From: Salinispora tropica CNB-440 | Lineage (GTDB): Bacteria; Actinomycetota; Actinomycetes; Mycobacteriales; Micromonosporaceae | Length of the DNA: 64,000 nt | Reading direction: 5' to 3' | NCBI RefSeq assembly: GCF_000016425.1 | Contig: NC_009380.1 | Span: 2,050,144-2,114,143 of the forward strand | Part shown: piece by piece, positions 18,341 to 27,994 of the stretch | Position numbering within the stretch: the stretch's first letter is position 1 | Layout: the number at the start of each line of letters is the position of its first letter | Position numbers and translations under genes: made by a program | The notes under the pieces: generated by a model | Seen by the model: the letters and a program-made list of their open reading frames with translations, nothing else | The model's database searches: none | Told to the model about the DNA's origin: nothing

Positions 18341-18356
18341 TCGAACACACGTACTG
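18341..18356 (+). promoter_or_regulatory. LexA (SOS) box-like site before ruvC
   Basis: The site reads TCGAAC-ACAC-GTACTG. The left half matches the actinobacterial LexA consensus TCGAAC-N4-GTTCGA fully, the right half at three of six positions. It directly follows the TAGGGT hexamer, so bound LexA would block initiation. ruvC genes are SOS-controlled in mycobacteria (established). The assignment here is an inference from a partial match. Confidence 0.45.
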
Positions 18357-18379
18357 CTGTTGGTCGGGGAGGAGGCGGC

Positions 18380-18910
18380 GTGCGCGTGCTCGGCGTTGAC
18401 CCGGGGCTGACCCGGTGCGGGGTTGGCGTGGTCGAGGGCATGCCGGGGCGCCCCTGCACGTTGGTCGCCTACCACGTCGTCCACACCGATCCCGATGACG
18501 AGTTGCCGCTGCGCCTGCTGACCCTGGATCGCTCGCTCACCGCCCTGGTGGCCGAGCACCGGCCGGACAGCGTGGCCGTCGAGCGGGTGTTCAGCCAGCA
18601 CAATGTCCGCACGGTGATGGGCACCGCCCAGGCCAGCGGGGTCGCCGTTCTCGCCGGGGCGCGGGCGGGCCTTCCGGTGCAGACCTACACTCCGAGCGAG
18701 GTGAAGGCGGCGGTGACCGGCTCCGGTCAGGCCGACAAGGCCCAGATGACCGCGATGGTGACGCGGCTGTTGCGGCTGTCCGCCCCGCCCCGCCCGGCGG
18801 ACGCCGCCGATGCCCTGGCCCTGGCCATCTGCCACGTGTGGCGCGGTGGTACCCGCTCGAAGTTGGCGACCGCCGCCGATCGGGCACGACGACGAGGAGG
18901 AGGACGATGA
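18380..18910 (+). CDS. ruvC: Crossover junction endodeoxyribonuclease RuvC
   Basis: A 176-residue Holliday-junction resolvase that acts with RuvAB. GTG 18380 follows a strong GGGGAGGAGG and gives the canonical start [14 protein letters not shown], with catalytic D7. The other acidic residues are in VAVERVF and in the final [17 protein letters not shown] segment. The stop overlaps the ruvA start (ATGA), so ruvC and ruvA are translationally coupled. Confidence 0.97.
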   Translation: MRVLGVDPGLTRCGVGVVEGMPGRPCTLVAYHVVHTDPDDELPLRLLTLDRSLTALVAEHRPDSVAVERVFSQHNVRTVMGTAQASGVAVLAGARAGLPVQTYTPSEVKAAVTGSGQADKAQMTAMVTRLLRLSAPPRPADAADALALAICHVWRGGTRSKLATAADRARRRGGGR

Positions 18911-19509
18911 TCGCCAGTGTCCGGGGCGTGGTGACCGCGACCGGTCCCGACCACGCCGTCCTGGAGGTCGGCGGGGTGGGCCTGGCGGTGCAGTGCGCGC
19001 CGGGCACGATCGCCGACCTGCGGGTGGGCCAGCCGGCCCGCCTCGCCACCAGCCTGGTCGTCCGGGAGGATTCGCTGACCCTCTACGGGTTCGCCGACGA
19101 CGACGCCAAGGCTCTGTTCGAGCTCCTGCAGACGGCCAGCGGGGTCGGCCCTCGACTGGCCCAGGCCGTCCTCGCGGTGCACCCGCCGGAGGCGGTCCGC
19201 GCGGCCATCGCCAACGCCGACACCGCCGCGTTGACCCGGGTGCCGGGCATCGGCAAGAAGGGCGCCGAGCGGCTCGTACTGGAGCTGCGGGACCGGATCG
19301 GTCCGGTCCCGGTCGGTGCCGACTCCGCCGCCGGCGTCACGACCGGTGCCTGGCCGGAGCAGGTGCGTCAGGCCCTGGTCGGGCTCGGCTGGACGGCGGC
19401 GCAGGCGGATCAGGCGGTCACCGCGGTGGCGGAGACGGTGGACGGGGCGGTGCCCCCGGTGCCGGTCCTGCTCCGACAGGCGATTCGGCTGCTGGGTCGG
19501 ACCCGATGA
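18907..19509 (+). CDS. ruvA: Holliday junction DNA helicase subunit RuvA
   Basis: A 200-residue protein starting at ATG 18907, preceded by GGAGGAGGA. The N-terminal OB fold begins [13 protein letters not shown]. Two helix-hairpin-helix motifs follow ([14 protein letters not shown] near 75-90 and [13 protein letters not shown] near 107-120). A C-terminal domain that contacts RuvB follows a short linker at about 140-150. RuvA tetramers hold the four-way junction and target RuvB. Lies 56 bases before ruvB. Confidence 0.97.
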   Translation: MIASVRGVVTATGPDHAVLEVGGVGLAVQCAPGTIADLRVGQPARLATSLVVREDSLTLYGFADDDAKALFELLQTASGVGPRLAQAVLAVHPPEAVRAAIANADTAALTRVPGIGKKGAERLVLELRDRIGPVPVGADSAAGVTTGAWPEQVRQALVGLGWTAAQADQAVTAVAETVDGAVPPVPVLLRQAIRLLGRTR

Positions 19510-19565
19510 CGGGTGGGCGGAGTGCGTCGGGTCGACAGCATCCGGGTCACGGGTGAGGAATTGGG

Positions 19566-20630
19566 ATGACGGGTGACAATCTGGTCTCGGCGTATGTGAG
19601 CGACGCCGAGCGGGACGTGGAGGCCAGCGTCCGGCCGCGCCGGCTGGCCGAGTTCATCGCGCAGGAGCGGGTCCGGGATCAACTCGACCTGCTGCTCCAG
19701 GGCGCGCTACGCCGAGGCAGTCCGCCCGATCACATCCTCCTGTCGGGCCCGCCGGGGCTGGGTAAGACCAGCCTCGCCAATATCGTCGCCGCCGAGTTGG
19801 GCACGAGTATCCGGGTGACCAGCGGACCGGCGATCGAGCGTTCCGGTGACCTGGCGGCCATCCTGACCAGTCTCGGTGAGGGGGATGTGCTCTTCATCGA
19901 CGAGGTGCACCGGATCGCCCGGCCGGCGGAGGAACTCCTCTACAGCGCGATGGAGGACTTCCGGGTTGACGTGGTGGTGGGTAAGGGCCCCGGGGCAACA
20001 GCCATCCCGCTGGATGTGGAGCCGTTCACCCTGGTTGGCGCGACCACCCGCGCCGGGCTGCTCACCGGCCCGATGCGGGACCGGTTCGGTTTCGTCGCGC
20101 ACCTGGACTTCTACTCCCCGGCCGACCTGGAGACGCTGCTCAACCGCTCGGCCCGCATCCTCGGTGTGCCGATCACCGCCGACGGCGCGGCCGAGATCTC
20201 CGGCCGCGCGCGGGGCACCCCCCGGATCGCGAACCGGTTGCTGCGCCGGGTGCGCGATTTCGCCGAGGTCCGGGCCGACGGCGTGGTCACCCGGGAGACC
20301 GCGCAGGCGGCACTCACCGTGTACGACGTGGACGCGTTGGGGCTGGACCGGCTGGACCGAGCGGTGCTCACCGCGCTCGTGGATCTGTTCCGGGGTGGTC
20401 CGGTCGGCCTGTCCACGTTGGCGGTGGCGGTGGGGGAGCAGCCGGACACCGTGGAGGAGGTCTGTGAGCCGTTCCTGGTGCGGGCCGGTCTCCTCGCCCG
20501 AACACCGCGTGGTCGGGTCGCCACCGAGGCGGCCTGGCACCATCTGGGGCGTACGCCAGCGAATGGTACATTTGGCCCGGATGTCCCTCCCGCGCGTGAC
20601 CTGTTCTCGGTGGAGCCTGATCAGCCGTGA
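19566..20630 (+). CDS. ruvB: Holliday junction branch-migration ATPase RuvB
   Basis: A 354-residue AAA+ motor. It has Walker [11 protein letters not shown] (61-70), Walker [10 protein letters not shown] (108-116), sensor 1 [10 protein letters not shown], arginine finger region GPMRDRFGF and a C-terminal winged helix ([19 protein letters not shown]). The length includes a short C-terminal tail. It forms hexamers that pump DNA through RuvA-bound junctions. Last gene of the ruvCAB operon. Confidence 0.97.
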   Translation: MTGDNLVSAYVSDAERDVEASVRPRRLAEFIAQERVRDQLDLLLQGALRRGSPPDHILLSGPPGLGKTSLANIVAAELGTSIRVTSGPAIERSGDLAAILTSLGEGDVLFIDEVHRIARPAEELLYSAMEDFRVDVVVGKGPGATAIPLDVEPFTLVGATTRAGLLTGPMRDRFGFVAHLDFYSPADLETLLNRSARILGVPITADGAAEISGRARGTPRIANRLLRRVRDFAEVRADGVVTRETAQAALTVYDVDALGLDRLDRAVLTALVDLFRGGPVGLSTLAVAVGEQPDTVEEVCEPFLVRAGLLARTPRGRVATEAAWHHLGRTPANGTFGPDVPPARDLFSVEPDQP

Positions 20631-20676
20631 TGCGAACGTGATCTGTGCCGCATTCGGTGTTCCCAGGTGAAGCGAC

Positions 20677-20701
20677 TAGACTCGCCGCGGTCTGTACAGA
20701 C
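20677..20701 (+). promoter_or_regulatory. yajC-secDF promoter candidate with 12-bp palindrome
   Basis: TAGACT (20677-20682) fits TANNNT. A perfect 12-bp palindrome GTCTGTACAGAC (20690-20701) lies where transcription would start, giving a leader of about 80 bases. The palindrome could be an operator or chance. Confidence 0.35.
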
Positions 20702-20768
20702 GTAAGAAGTCGCCTTCGCCCCGGTACCCTCGTGCCGGTATGGGGGCCAATGGGAAGGTTTTACCACC

Positions 20769-21104
20769 GTGCTTTTGGCACAAGAAAACTCCGCCAGCAA
20801 CTTCACTCCCATCCTCATGATCGTCCTGCTCTTCGGAGTCATGTACTTCATGATGATCCGTCCGCAGCAGAAGCGGCGTCGGGAAGCGGCGAACATGCAG
20901 TCCTCGCTGGGGCACGGTGACGAGGTCGTCACCATCGGCGGGCTGTATGGCACCGTCACCGGTGTGGACGACGAGACGGTGCTGCTGGAGGTCGCCCCCG
21001 GCGTGGAGACCCGCTACGCCCGTCCCGCGATTGCACGGGTCGTCACCAAGGCGGAGCAGCCCGCTGAGGCGGCGGTCGACGACGCGGACGCGGTCAAGGA
21101 GTAA
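20769..21104 (+). CDS. yajC: Sec translocon accessory protein YajC
   Basis: A 111-residue membrane protein. One membrane segment (about 13-31, FTPILMIVLLFGVMYFMMI) is followed by the family motif RPQQKRRRE and a soluble domain with GDEVVTIGGLYGTVTGVDD, the YajC hallmark. GTG 20769 lies 10 bases after GGGAAGG. YajC associates with SecDF at the translocon, and secD and secF follow. A 215-base gap with hairpins (for example 21252-21268) separates it from secD. Confidence 0.95.
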   Translation: MLLAQENSASNFTPILMIVLLFGVMYFMMIRPQQKRRREAANMQSSLGHGDEVVTIGGLYGTVTGVDDETVLLEVAPGVETRYARPAIARVVTKAEQPAEAAVDDADAVKE

Positions 21105-21319
21105 TACCGTCCGTCATTCCGGCGGCCGTGCAGCATATGAGTTGGACGAAAACTTGACAATCGGGTCGATCGCCACCCTCGGTAGGTGCAGGGTTTGGTG
21201 GCGTTCCGCGGCGGTGCCCGTGCGCCGTTGCGGCGACCCCCACATAGCTTCGGCCGGTTTGTCCGGCCTACAGCCGCCGCTGGCGTGGCGGCGTGACCCT
21301 ACAGGGAGACAGGACAGCC

Positions 21320-23320
21320 GTGGCACCACCTCAAAAACAGATGCGCCCCGGGCGGCAGCTCGCCGTGCTCGGGTTCATCTTCGTGGTCCTCTATCTTCTG
21401 GTCTTCTTCGGCGGCGGCGCGAGCGGTAGCTGGCAGGACCGGCTCGAGCCCAAGCTCGGTCTCGACCTGGTCGGCGGCACGCGGCTGACGCTGGAGGCGA
21501 CCAACACCGTCGACGGCCAGGCGCCGACCGCGGAGAGCCTTGAGGAGGCCCGGCAGATCATCGAGAGCCGGGTCAACGCCTTCGGGGTCGCTGAGGCCGA
21601 GGTCGTTACCGAGGGCGACCGGAACATCGTGATCTCCCTTCCCGGCGAGAACCGCGACCTGACCGAGGTCGGCAGCGCCGCGGAGTTGCGCTTCCGGAAG
21701 GTGCTTCAGGTAACCGACGGTAGTGGTGCGGCGGCGAACCCGCCGCCGAGCCCGACCAGCGCCCCCTCCGCCACGCCGTCCGAATCCGCTGCGCCGTCGG
21801 GCTCTGCCACGCCGTCGGGCTCCGCCACGCCGTCGGGCTCCGCCACGCCGTCCGGCTCCGCCACGCCGTCCGCAACCGGCAGCGCTTCGCCCACCCCGTC
21901 GAGCAGCGTCCAGGTCACGGCCTCGCCGACTGGCCAGGGCGGTGGCGCCCCGGCGCCGAGCGCGAGCGCCACCCCCTCGGCCACGCCCACGCCGAGCGCA
22001 TCCTCCTCGCCCAGTGCGACACCGGCGGCGAGCGACAGCGCCACCCCGGTGCCGGCCAGCGTCGAGGAGCAGCGCAGGGCGGTCGAGCAGAAGGTCGGTG
22101 CGACTGCCTGGGAGGCCGCGAACGGGCTCCAGTCGCCGACCGACCTGGCCGCCGACCCGTCGCTGGTCGAGAAGCTCACGCCGTTCGCATCGCTGGACGA
22201 CCGCGAGGTCGCGGTGCTGCCGGCCCAGATGCAGTTCACCGTCCCGCAGATCACCTGTGCCCAGCTCGATGCCCGCCCGCCGGCGTCGATCTCCGCCGTC
22301 GACCAACAGGCCGTCGCCTGTGAGTTCGGCAGCATCAAGTACCTGCTCGACCAGGCCAAGGTGGTGGGTACCGACATCAACGACGCCAACGCCGTGCTCG
22401 ACCAGACCAGCCAGTGGGTGGTCAGCCTGGACTTCACCGGTTCTGGCCAGGAGAAGTGGACCGCGCTCACGGGCGAGGCGTTCCGGAACGAGGGCAATGC
22501 CTGCGACCCGAGCGCGCTCGGGGACAGCGGCAACTGCCGGGTCGCCGTCGTGCTGGACAACCAGGTCGTCTCCTCGCCGGAGATCCTGGGTGTGTTGACG
22601 AGTAACTCGCAGATCACCGGCAACTTCACCCAGCAGGACGCCAGCGACCTGGCGAGCACGCTGCGCTACGGCGCGCTGCCGGTGACCTTCGAGCCGCAGG
22701 CGCAGCAGAACGTCACCGCTACCCTCGGCGCCAGCCACCTGCGGGCTGGCCTGCTCGCTGCCGGTATCGGCATGCTGCTGGTGATCATCTACTCGTTCTT
22801 CTACTATCGGCTGCTCGGCTCTGTGATCTTCCTGAGCCTGGTGCTCTCCGCGCTGCTCGTCTTCGGCGCATTGGTGGTTCTCGGCCGGCAGATCGGGTTC
22901 ACCCTTACCCTCGCCGGGATCGCCGGCATGATCGTCTCGCTCGGTGTGGCGGCGGACTCCTTCGTCATCTACTTCGAGCGGCTCAAGGACGAGATCCGGG
23001 AGGGGCGCAGCCCGCGCAGTGCGGTGTCCCGGGCGTGGATCCGTGCCCGTCGGACGATCATCTCCGCCAACGCGATCACCCTGATGTCCGCGGTGGTGCT
23101 CTACATCGTCTCGGTCGGTGTGGTCAAGGGCTTCGCCTTCGCGTTGGGCCTCGCCACGGTCCTCGACCTGGTGGTGGTCTTCCTCTTCCGACACCCGATC
23201 ATGACGATGTTCGCCCGCACCCGGGCGTTCCTGTCCCCGCGGGTCAGCGGCCTCGGCCGGGCGTTGCCGGCCCGGGAGAAGCCGGCCCAGCCCCGCAACC
23301 CGCGCGCGAAGGAGGCCTGA
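21320..23320 (+). CDS. secD: Protein translocase subunit SecD with large low-complexity insertion
   Basis: A 666-residue proton-driven export factor. GTG 21320 follows AGGGAGACAGG; an in-frame GTG at 21293 is less likely. TM1 is at about 13-33, followed by the D1 motif LGLDLVGGTRLTLEA. Residues about 137-248 are a Ser/Thr/Pro/Ala-rich insertion that includes tandem SGSATP units and is not present in E. coli SecD. The rest of the periplasmic head follows (NFTQQDASDLASTLRYGALP), then five membrane segments with the D5/D6 motif GVAADSFVIYFERLKDE. The secF start is 1 base after the stop. Confidence 0.95.
   Translation: MAPPQKQMRPGRQLAVLGFIFVVLYLLVFFGGGASGSWQDRLEPKLGLDLVGGTRLTLEATNTVDGQAPTAESLEEARQIIESRVNAFGVAEAEVVTEGDRNIVISLPGENRDLTEVGSAAELRFRKVLQVTDGSGAAANPPPSPTSAPSATPSESAAPSGSATPSGSATPSGSATPSGSATPSATGSASPTPSSSVQVTASPTGQGGGAPAPSASATPSATPTPSASSSPSATPAASDSATPVPASVEEQRRAVEQKVGATAWEAANGLQSPTDLAADPSLVEKLTPFASLDDREVAVLPAQMQFTVPQITCAQLDARPPASISAVDQQAVACEFGSIKYLLDQAKVVGTDINDANAVLDQTSQWVVSLDFTGSGQEKWTALTGEAFRNEGNACDPSALGDSGNCRVAVVLDNQVVSSPEILGVLTSNSQITGNFTQQDASDLASTLRYGALPVTFEPQAQQNVTATLGASHLRAGLLAAGIGMLLVIIYSFFYYRLLGSVIFLSLVLSALLVFGALVVLGRQIGFTLTLAGIAGMIVSLGVAADSFVIYFERLKDEIREGRSPRSAVSRAWIRARRTIISANAITLMSAVVLYIVSVGVVKGFAFALGLATVLDLVVVFLFRHPIMTMFARTRAFLSPRVSGLGRALPAREKPAQPRNPRAKEA
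21791..21862 (+). repeat. four tandem 18-bp repeats inside secD
   Basis: Four consecutive 18-bp units (21791-21808, 21809-21826, 21827-21844, 21845-21862) differ at one to three positions. They encode PSGSAT-type hexapeptides. In-frame units allow copy-number change without frameshift. Confidence 0.85.
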
Positions 23321-23321
23321 G

Positions 23322-24506
23322 ATGGCCGGTGCTGGTCTCGCGAGTCGCCTCTACCGTGGTGAGGCCGGTCTCGACATTGTCGGCCGTCGCAGGGTGTGGT
23401 TCAGCGTCGCTGGGGCGCTGGCCCTGATCTCGGTGCTGAGCTTCGCGTTCCTCCGGTTCGACCTCGGTATCGAGTTCGCCGGCGGCAACTCGATCCAGGT
23501 GCCCGCCAGCGTCGGCACCCTGGAGCAGGCCGAGGAGGCGGTTGACGCCGCGCTGGCCGCGGAGGGCGGCGGAGCGGAGGTGGTCACCGCGCAGAAGGTC
23601 GGCGGTACCGGTGACGACTTCTACGAGATGCGTACCTCGCAGCTCAGCGCGGAGCAGGCCAACGCGGTCAAGGCGGCGGTAGCCCAGGAGTTCGGCCTCC
23701 CGGTCAGCGACGTCGGCGGCGAGCAGGTCAGCCAGGCCTGGGGCAGCCAGGTCACCGAGCGGGCGGTGCTCGGTCTGGTGATCTTCCTCGTGCTGGTGAT
23801 GGTCTACCTGGTGCTGCGCTTCGAGTGGCGGATGGCGGTCGGCGCGGTCAGCTCCCTGCTGATGAACCTGGTTCTCAGTGCCGGCATCTACTCACTGGTC
23901 GGCTTCGAGGTGACCCCGTCGACCGTGATCGGCTTCCTCACCATTCTGGGCTTCGCGCTCTACGACGTGGTGGTGGTCTTCGACAAGGTCCAGGAGAACA
24001 CCCGCGGCATCACCGCGAACAACAACCAGACGTACGGCGAGGCGGCCAACCTGGCGATCAACCAGAGCCTGATGCGGTCGCTGAACACCTCGATCGTGGC
24101 CCTACTCCCGGTCGGCGGCCTGCTGTTCATCGGAGCCGGCTTCTTCGGCGCCGGCACCCTGAAGGACCTCGGCCTGGTGCTGTTCGTCGGGATGGCGGTG
24201 GCGTTCTTCTCCTCGATCACCCTGGCCACCCCGCTGCTGGTGCTGCTGAAGAACCGGGAGCCGCGGATCCAGGCGCACAACAAGCGGGTGCTGACCCGCC
24301 GCGCGGCGCTGGAGCGCGGCGAGGGCTCGGCGAAGAACGCGCCGCAGCCGACGGAGAGCGCCGACGAGGAGATCGACCCGGAGGCGACGGCCCTCGCCGG
24401 TGCGGCACCGAAGGTGGGGGCACGGCCGGCCGGTAAGCGGCCGACCGGCGCGCGCGGTGGGCGATCCGCCGGCGGTGGCAACCGTCCGGGCGGCAAGCGG
24501 CGCTGA
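23322..24506 (+). CDS. secF: Protein translocase subunit SecF
   Basis: A 394-residue partner of SecD. TM1 is at about 27-45, then the motif LGIEFAGGNSIQV. A periplasmic domain follows, then five membrane segments with VGFLTILGFALYDVVVVFDKVQENT (F4/F5 motif, contains the conserved D). The last 75 residues are a polar tail ending in an Arg/Gly-rich segment, longer than in E. coli. With SecD and YajC it supports late export steps powered by the proton gradient. Confidence 0.96.
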   Translation: MAGAGLASRLYRGEAGLDIVGRRRVWFSVAGALALISVLSFAFLRFDLGIEFAGGNSIQVPASVGTLEQAEEAVDAALAAEGGGAEVVTAQKVGGTGDDFYEMRTSQLSAEQANAVKAAVAQEFGLPVSDVGGEQVSQAWGSQVTERAVLGLVIFLVLVMVYLVLRFEWRMAVGAVSSLLMNLVLSAGIYSLVGFEVTPSTVIGFLTILGFALYDVVVVFDKVQENTRGITANNNQTYGEAANLAINQSLMRSLNTSIVALLPVGGLLFIGAGFFGAGTLKDLGLVLFVGMAVAFFSSITLATPLLVLLKNREPRIQAHNKRVLTRRAALERGEGSAKNAPQPTESADEEIDPEATALAGAAPKVGARPAGKRPTGARGGRSAGGGNRPGGKRR

Positions 24507-24524
24507 CGCGCCGGTAGAGCGGAA

Positions 24525-24570
24525 CGACGGCGTCCTTCAGGCTGCGCGAGCGGCGTGAAGGACGCCGTCG
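24525..24570 (+). terminator. perfect 15-bp hairpin between secF and apt
   Basis: A perfect 15-bp stem (24525-24539 with 24556-24570) with a 16-base loop lies 18 bases after the secF stop. It is a probable terminator for yajC-secDF, or an attenuating structure in an apt leader. No T-run. Confidence 0.6.
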
Positions 24571-24593
24571 CCGGAACAAGGGAGCGGAGCTGC

Positions 24594-25160
24594 ATGACAG
24601 AGACCCACACCACCGGGGTACGGGGGGACAGCGGCCGGGAGACCGCCGAACTCGTGGCCAGCCGGGTGCTGGACGTACCGGACTTCCCGAAGCCTGGCGT
24701 CATGTTCAAGGACCTGATGCCGCTCTTTTCCGACGGTGACGCCTTTCGCGAGGTCATTGACGACATCGTGCGCTACCACGGGCGGGACTCGTTCGACACC
24801 GTGGTCGGGATCGAGGCCCGTGGGTTCGTGGTCGCGGCAGCGATCGCGTACGCTGCCGGCGTCGGCGTGGTGCCGGTGCGCAAGGCGGGCAAGCTGCCCC
24901 GGGTGGCCTACTCGGCGTCGTACGCGCTGGAATACGGTGAGGCCACCCTGGAGGTGCACCAGGACGCGTTCACGGCCGGGCACCGGGTGCTGGTGGTAGA
25001 CGACGTACTCGCCACGGGCGGCACCGCCGAGGCGACCCTCGATCTGGTCGAGCGGGCCGGCGGTACGGTGGCAGGCTTCACCGTCCTGCTGGAGTTGGGC
25101 TTCCTGGGCGGTCGCGAGCGGTTGACGCCGCGCCCGGTCCATGCCCTGTTGACCGTTTGA
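24594..25160 (+). CDS. apt: Adenine phosphoribosyltransferase
   Basis: A 188-residue purine salvage enzyme making AMP from adenine and PRPP. ATG 24594 follows GGGAGCGGAG; an upstream in-frame GTG would lie within the hairpin and is unlikely. Motifs are FPKPGVMFKDLMPL near the N-terminus, GIEARGFVVAAAIAYAAG, and the PRPP loop VLVVDDVLATGGTAEA (about 131-146). The location between secF and rel is the conserved actinomycete order. Confidence 0.96.
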   Translation: MTETHTTGVRGDSGRETAELVASRVLDVPDFPKPGVMFKDLMPLFSDGDAFREVIDDIVRYHGRDSFDTVVGIEARGFVVAAAIAYAAGVGVVPVRKAGKLPRVAYSASYALEYGEATLEVHQDAFTAGHRVLVVDDVLATGGTAEATLDLVERAGGTVAGFTVLLELGFLGGRERLTPRPVHALLTV

Positions 25161-25229
25161 TCGTCTGGTCGGGTGGATGACGCCATCGCGGCCCGGGTCG
25201 GCGAGACGGCGGCGCACCCCGAGTGCGGG

Positions 25230-25235
25230 TAGCAT
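25230..25235 (+). promoter_or_regulatory. -10 hexamer candidate for rel
   Basis: TAGCAT fits TANNNT and gives a leader of about 110 bases before the rel GTG. No clear -35. Confidence 0.35.
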
Positions 25236-25350
25236 TGCCACTTGCTGACCGGGCGCGTGGATGCCGGCGTCGACAACGCCGGCCGGTGCGGCCGGTTGAA
25301 TCCGACGCCGGCCGCCTGGCCGGCGCGTCCGGCGAGCGGTGAGGAGGCCG

Positions 25351-27834
25351 GTGTCTCACGATGTCGCCCCTCCGGTGGAGGGCACGGTGCACCCGACAGG
25401 CGACGGCTCGGTGACCGACCGCGGTGGTGGCTCCCGTTCCGAGGTAGGTCCTGGTGGTGACGCCGGGGTAACGGACGCCAGCCGCACCAGCCCGGACGCG
25501 GGGAGCGAGGGGGCGGTCGTCCCGAAGCGGGGTGATCTCTCGCCCGAGACCGCTCTCAGCGGTGGGTTCGCGCTCTCCAGCGCGCCGACGGGGCGACGGG
25601 TGCGGGCTCGGCTGGCCCGGTTCAATGCGCCCTGGCAGTCCTCGCAGGTCAGCGAGGTGCTGGAGCCGCTGATCTCGAGTCATCGGGAGAATCACCCGAA
25701 GGCCGACGCGCGGCTGTTGCAACGCGCCTTCGACACGGCGGCCCGCTGGCACTCCGGCCAGTACCGTAAGTCCGGCGACCCCTACATCACCCACCCGCTC
25801 GCGGTGGCCACCATCCTGGCCAATCTGGGAATGGATACCACCACGCTGGTCGCGGCGCTGCTGCACGACACGATCGAGGACACCGAGTACACGCTTGACC
25901 AGATGCGGGCCGACTTCGGCGGTGAGGTGGCGCTGCTGGTTGACGGGGTGACCAAGCTCGACAAGGTCAAGCTGGGCGACGCGGCGAAGGCGGAGACGAT
26001 TCGCAAGATGGTCGTCGCCATGGCGAAGGACCCGCGGGTCCTGGTGATCAAGCTGGCCGACCGGCTGCACAACATGCGTACCCTGATCTTCCTGCCGCGG
26101 CCGAAGCAGGAGCAGAAGGCCAAGGAGACGCTGGAGATCCTGGCCCCACTGGCACATCGCCTGGGAATGAACACGATCAAGTGGGAGCTGGAGGATCTGG
26201 CCTTCGGAACCCTGTTCCCGAAGCGGTTCGAGGAGATCAACCGACTGATCGGGGAGCACCAGCCGCAGCGGGAGGCGCTGCTGCGGCAGGTGACCAGGAA
26301 GGTCGGCACCGACCTGAAGTCAGCCAAGATCAGGGCGGAGGTGACCGGTCGGCCGAAGCACCTGTACTCGATCTACCAGAAGATGATCGTGCGGGGGCGG
26401 GATTTCAACGACATCTACGACCTGGTGGGTGTGCGGATCCTGGTCGACACGGTGCGGGACTGCTATGCGGCGTTGGGTGTGATTCACGCGAACTGGCAGC
26501 CGGTGCCGGGCCGGTTCAAGGACTACATCGCGATGCCGAAGTTCAACATGTACCAGTCGTTGCACACGACGGTGATCGGGCCCACCGGCAAGCCGGTGGA
26601 GATGCAGATCCGCACGTACGCGATGCACCGTACCGCCGAGTTCGGTATCGCCGCGCACTGGAAGTACAAGGAGCACAAGGGCACCCAGATCGTCGGCCCG
26701 CCGGCGCACATCGATGAGATGACCTGGCTGCGGCAGCTGCTGGACTGGCAGCGGGAGGCGGCCGACCCGAGCGAGTTCCTGGACGCGCTGCGCTTCGACC
26801 TGTCCAGCCAGGAGGTGTACGTCTTCACCCCGAAGGGTGACGTCTTTCCGTTGCCGACAGGGTCGACGCCGGTGGACTTCGCGTACGCGGTGCACACCGA
26901 GGTGGGACACAAGTGCATCGGGGCGCGGGTCAACGGCAAGCTGGTGCCGTTGGAGTCGACGCTGTCCAACGGCGATGTGATCGAGATCTTCACCTCGAAG
27001 TCGGAGACGGCCGGCCCGACCCAGGACTGGCTGGGGTTCGTCAAGAGCCCGCGGGCGCGTACGAAGATTCGGCAGTACTTCAACAAGGAGCGGCGCGAGG
27101 AGGCGATCGAGGCCGGCAAGGACGCGATCGTCAAGGCGATGCGCAAGCAGGGCATGCCGCTGCAGCGGATGCTCAGCTCCGACAACCTGATGGCGATCGC
27201 CCGGGATCTGCACCTGGCCGATGTCGCCTCGCTCTACGCGGCGGTCGGTGACAGCCACGTCTCCGCTCAGTCGGTGGTGCAGAAGCTGATGGCCTCCTAC
27301 GGCGGCGAGGAGGGCGCGGTCGAGGACATCGCCGAGACCGCCGTGGCCACTCGTCCGCCGCGGAGCCGGGCCAGCAGCAACGACCCGGGGGTCGTCGTCC
27401 GGGGCGTCAGCGATGTGTGGATCAAGCTGGCCCGTTGCTGCACCCCGGTTCCGCCGGATACGGTTTTCGGGTTTGTCACCCGCTCCGGCGGGGTGAGCGT
27501 GCACCGGGACGACTGCGCCAACGCCGAGGACCTCAAGGCACAGGGGGAGCGGGTCGTGGAGGTGGGCTGGAAGCTCACCAGCGCGTCGACCTTCCTCGTC
27601 GCCATCCAGGTCGAGGCGCTCGACCGGCACAAGCTGCTCACCGACGTGACCCTGGTGCTCTCCGACGAGCGGGTCAACATCCTCTCGGCGACCGTGACGA
27701 CCACGCGGGACCGGGTGGCGGTGAGCCGGTTCAGCTTCGAGATGGCCGATCCCAAGCACTTGGGGCACCTGTTGGCCGCAGTGCGTAAGGTCGACGGTGT
27801 CTTCGACGCCTACCGGGTCACCTCCGGATCCTGA
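25351..27834 (+). CDS. rel: Bifunctional (p)ppGpp synthetase/hydrolase Rel
   Basis: An 827-residue stringent-response enzyme. GTG 25351 was chosen (GAGGAGG upstream, but close); GTG 25339 is an alternative. A polar leader of about 90 residues precedes the HD hydrolase domain, whose motif is [10 protein letters not shown] (about 168-177). The synthetase domain contains [16 protein letters not shown] and [10 protein letters not shown] near 386. The RxKD form (R-F-K-D) is the one found in bifunctional Rel enzymes, while synthetase-only RelA has ExDD. TGS ([15 protein letters not shown]), a zinc-finger/CC region ([12 protein letters not shown]) and a C-terminal ACT domain follow. Transcribed alone and ending at a strong bidirectional hairpin. 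Confidence 0.97.
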   Translation: MSHDVAPPVEGTVHPTGDGSVTDRGGGSRSEVGPGGDAGVTDASRTSPDAGSEGAVVPKRGDLSPETALSGGFALSSAPTGRRVRARLARFNAPWQSSQVSEVLEPLISSHRENHPKADARLLQRAFDTAARWHSGQYRKSGDPYITHPLAVATILANLGMDTTTLVAALLHDTIEDTEYTLDQMRADFGGEVALLVDGVTKLDKVKLGDAAKAETIRKMVVAMAKDPRVLVIKLADRLHNMRTLIFLPRPKQEQKAKETLEILAPLAHRLGMNTIKWELEDLAFGTLFPKRFEEINRLIGEHQPQREALLRQVTRKVGTDLKSAKIRAEVTGRPKHLYSIYQKMIVRGRDFNDIYDLVGVRILVDTVRDCYAALGVIHANWQPVPGRFKDYIAMPKFNMYQSLHTTVIGPTGKPVEMQIRTYAMHRTAEFGIAAHWKYKEHKGTQIVGPPAHIDEMTWLRQLLDWQREAADPSEFLDALRFDLSSQEVYVFTPKGDVFPLPTGSTPVDFAYAVHTEVGHKCIGARVNGKLVPLESTLSNGDVIEIFTSKSETAGPTQDWLGFVKSPRARTKIRQYFNKERREEAIEAGKDAIVKAMRKQGMPLQRMLSSDNLMAIARDLHLADVASLYAAVGDSHVSAQSVVQKLMASYGGEEGAVEDIAETAVATRPPRSRASSNDPGVVVRGVSDVWIKLARCCTPVPPDTVFGFVTRSGGVSVHRDDCANAEDLKAQGERVVEVGWKLTSASTFLVAIQVEALDRHKLLTDVTLVLSDERVNILSATVTTTRDRVAVSRFSFEMADPKHLGHLLAAVRKVDGVFDAYRVTSGS

Positions 27835-27940
27835 CCATCGGCCCCGGTGCCGTCGTCGGCGGCTCGCCTGCCCCGGTGCCGTAGGGCTGCGCGTCGCACC
27901 GAGCTGTCCCTGCCGCCCGATGGCATCGCAGCCGACAAAG

Positions 27941-27975
27941 ACGAGCGCCCCCGGCATGAGCCGGGGGCGTGTCGT
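27941..27975. terminator. bidirectional terminator between rel and cyclophilin
   Basis: A perfect 10-bp G/C stem (27946-27955 with 27960-27969) with an ATGA loop is extended by a 4-bp outer stem after a small bulge. It lies between convergent genes and can serve both strands. Confidence 0.8.
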
Positions 27976-27994
27976 GGTCTCCTACCTGGGGCGG

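Noticed and set aside
21154..21159. TTGACA before secD as a -35 element
   Set aside because: The nearest TAGGTG-like -10 is about 23 bases away, too far, and lacks the final T of TANNNT.
21299..23194. 631-codon minus-strand frame opposite secD
   Set aside because: Acidic/basic repetitive sequence with no motif, exactly antisense to a well-supported gene.
25242..25460. 72-codon TTG frame starting 6 bases after the TAGCAT box before rel
   Set aside because: Geometry resembles a leaderless start, but TTG is rare for leaderless mRNAs, the peptide is low-complexity and it overlaps rel in another frame.
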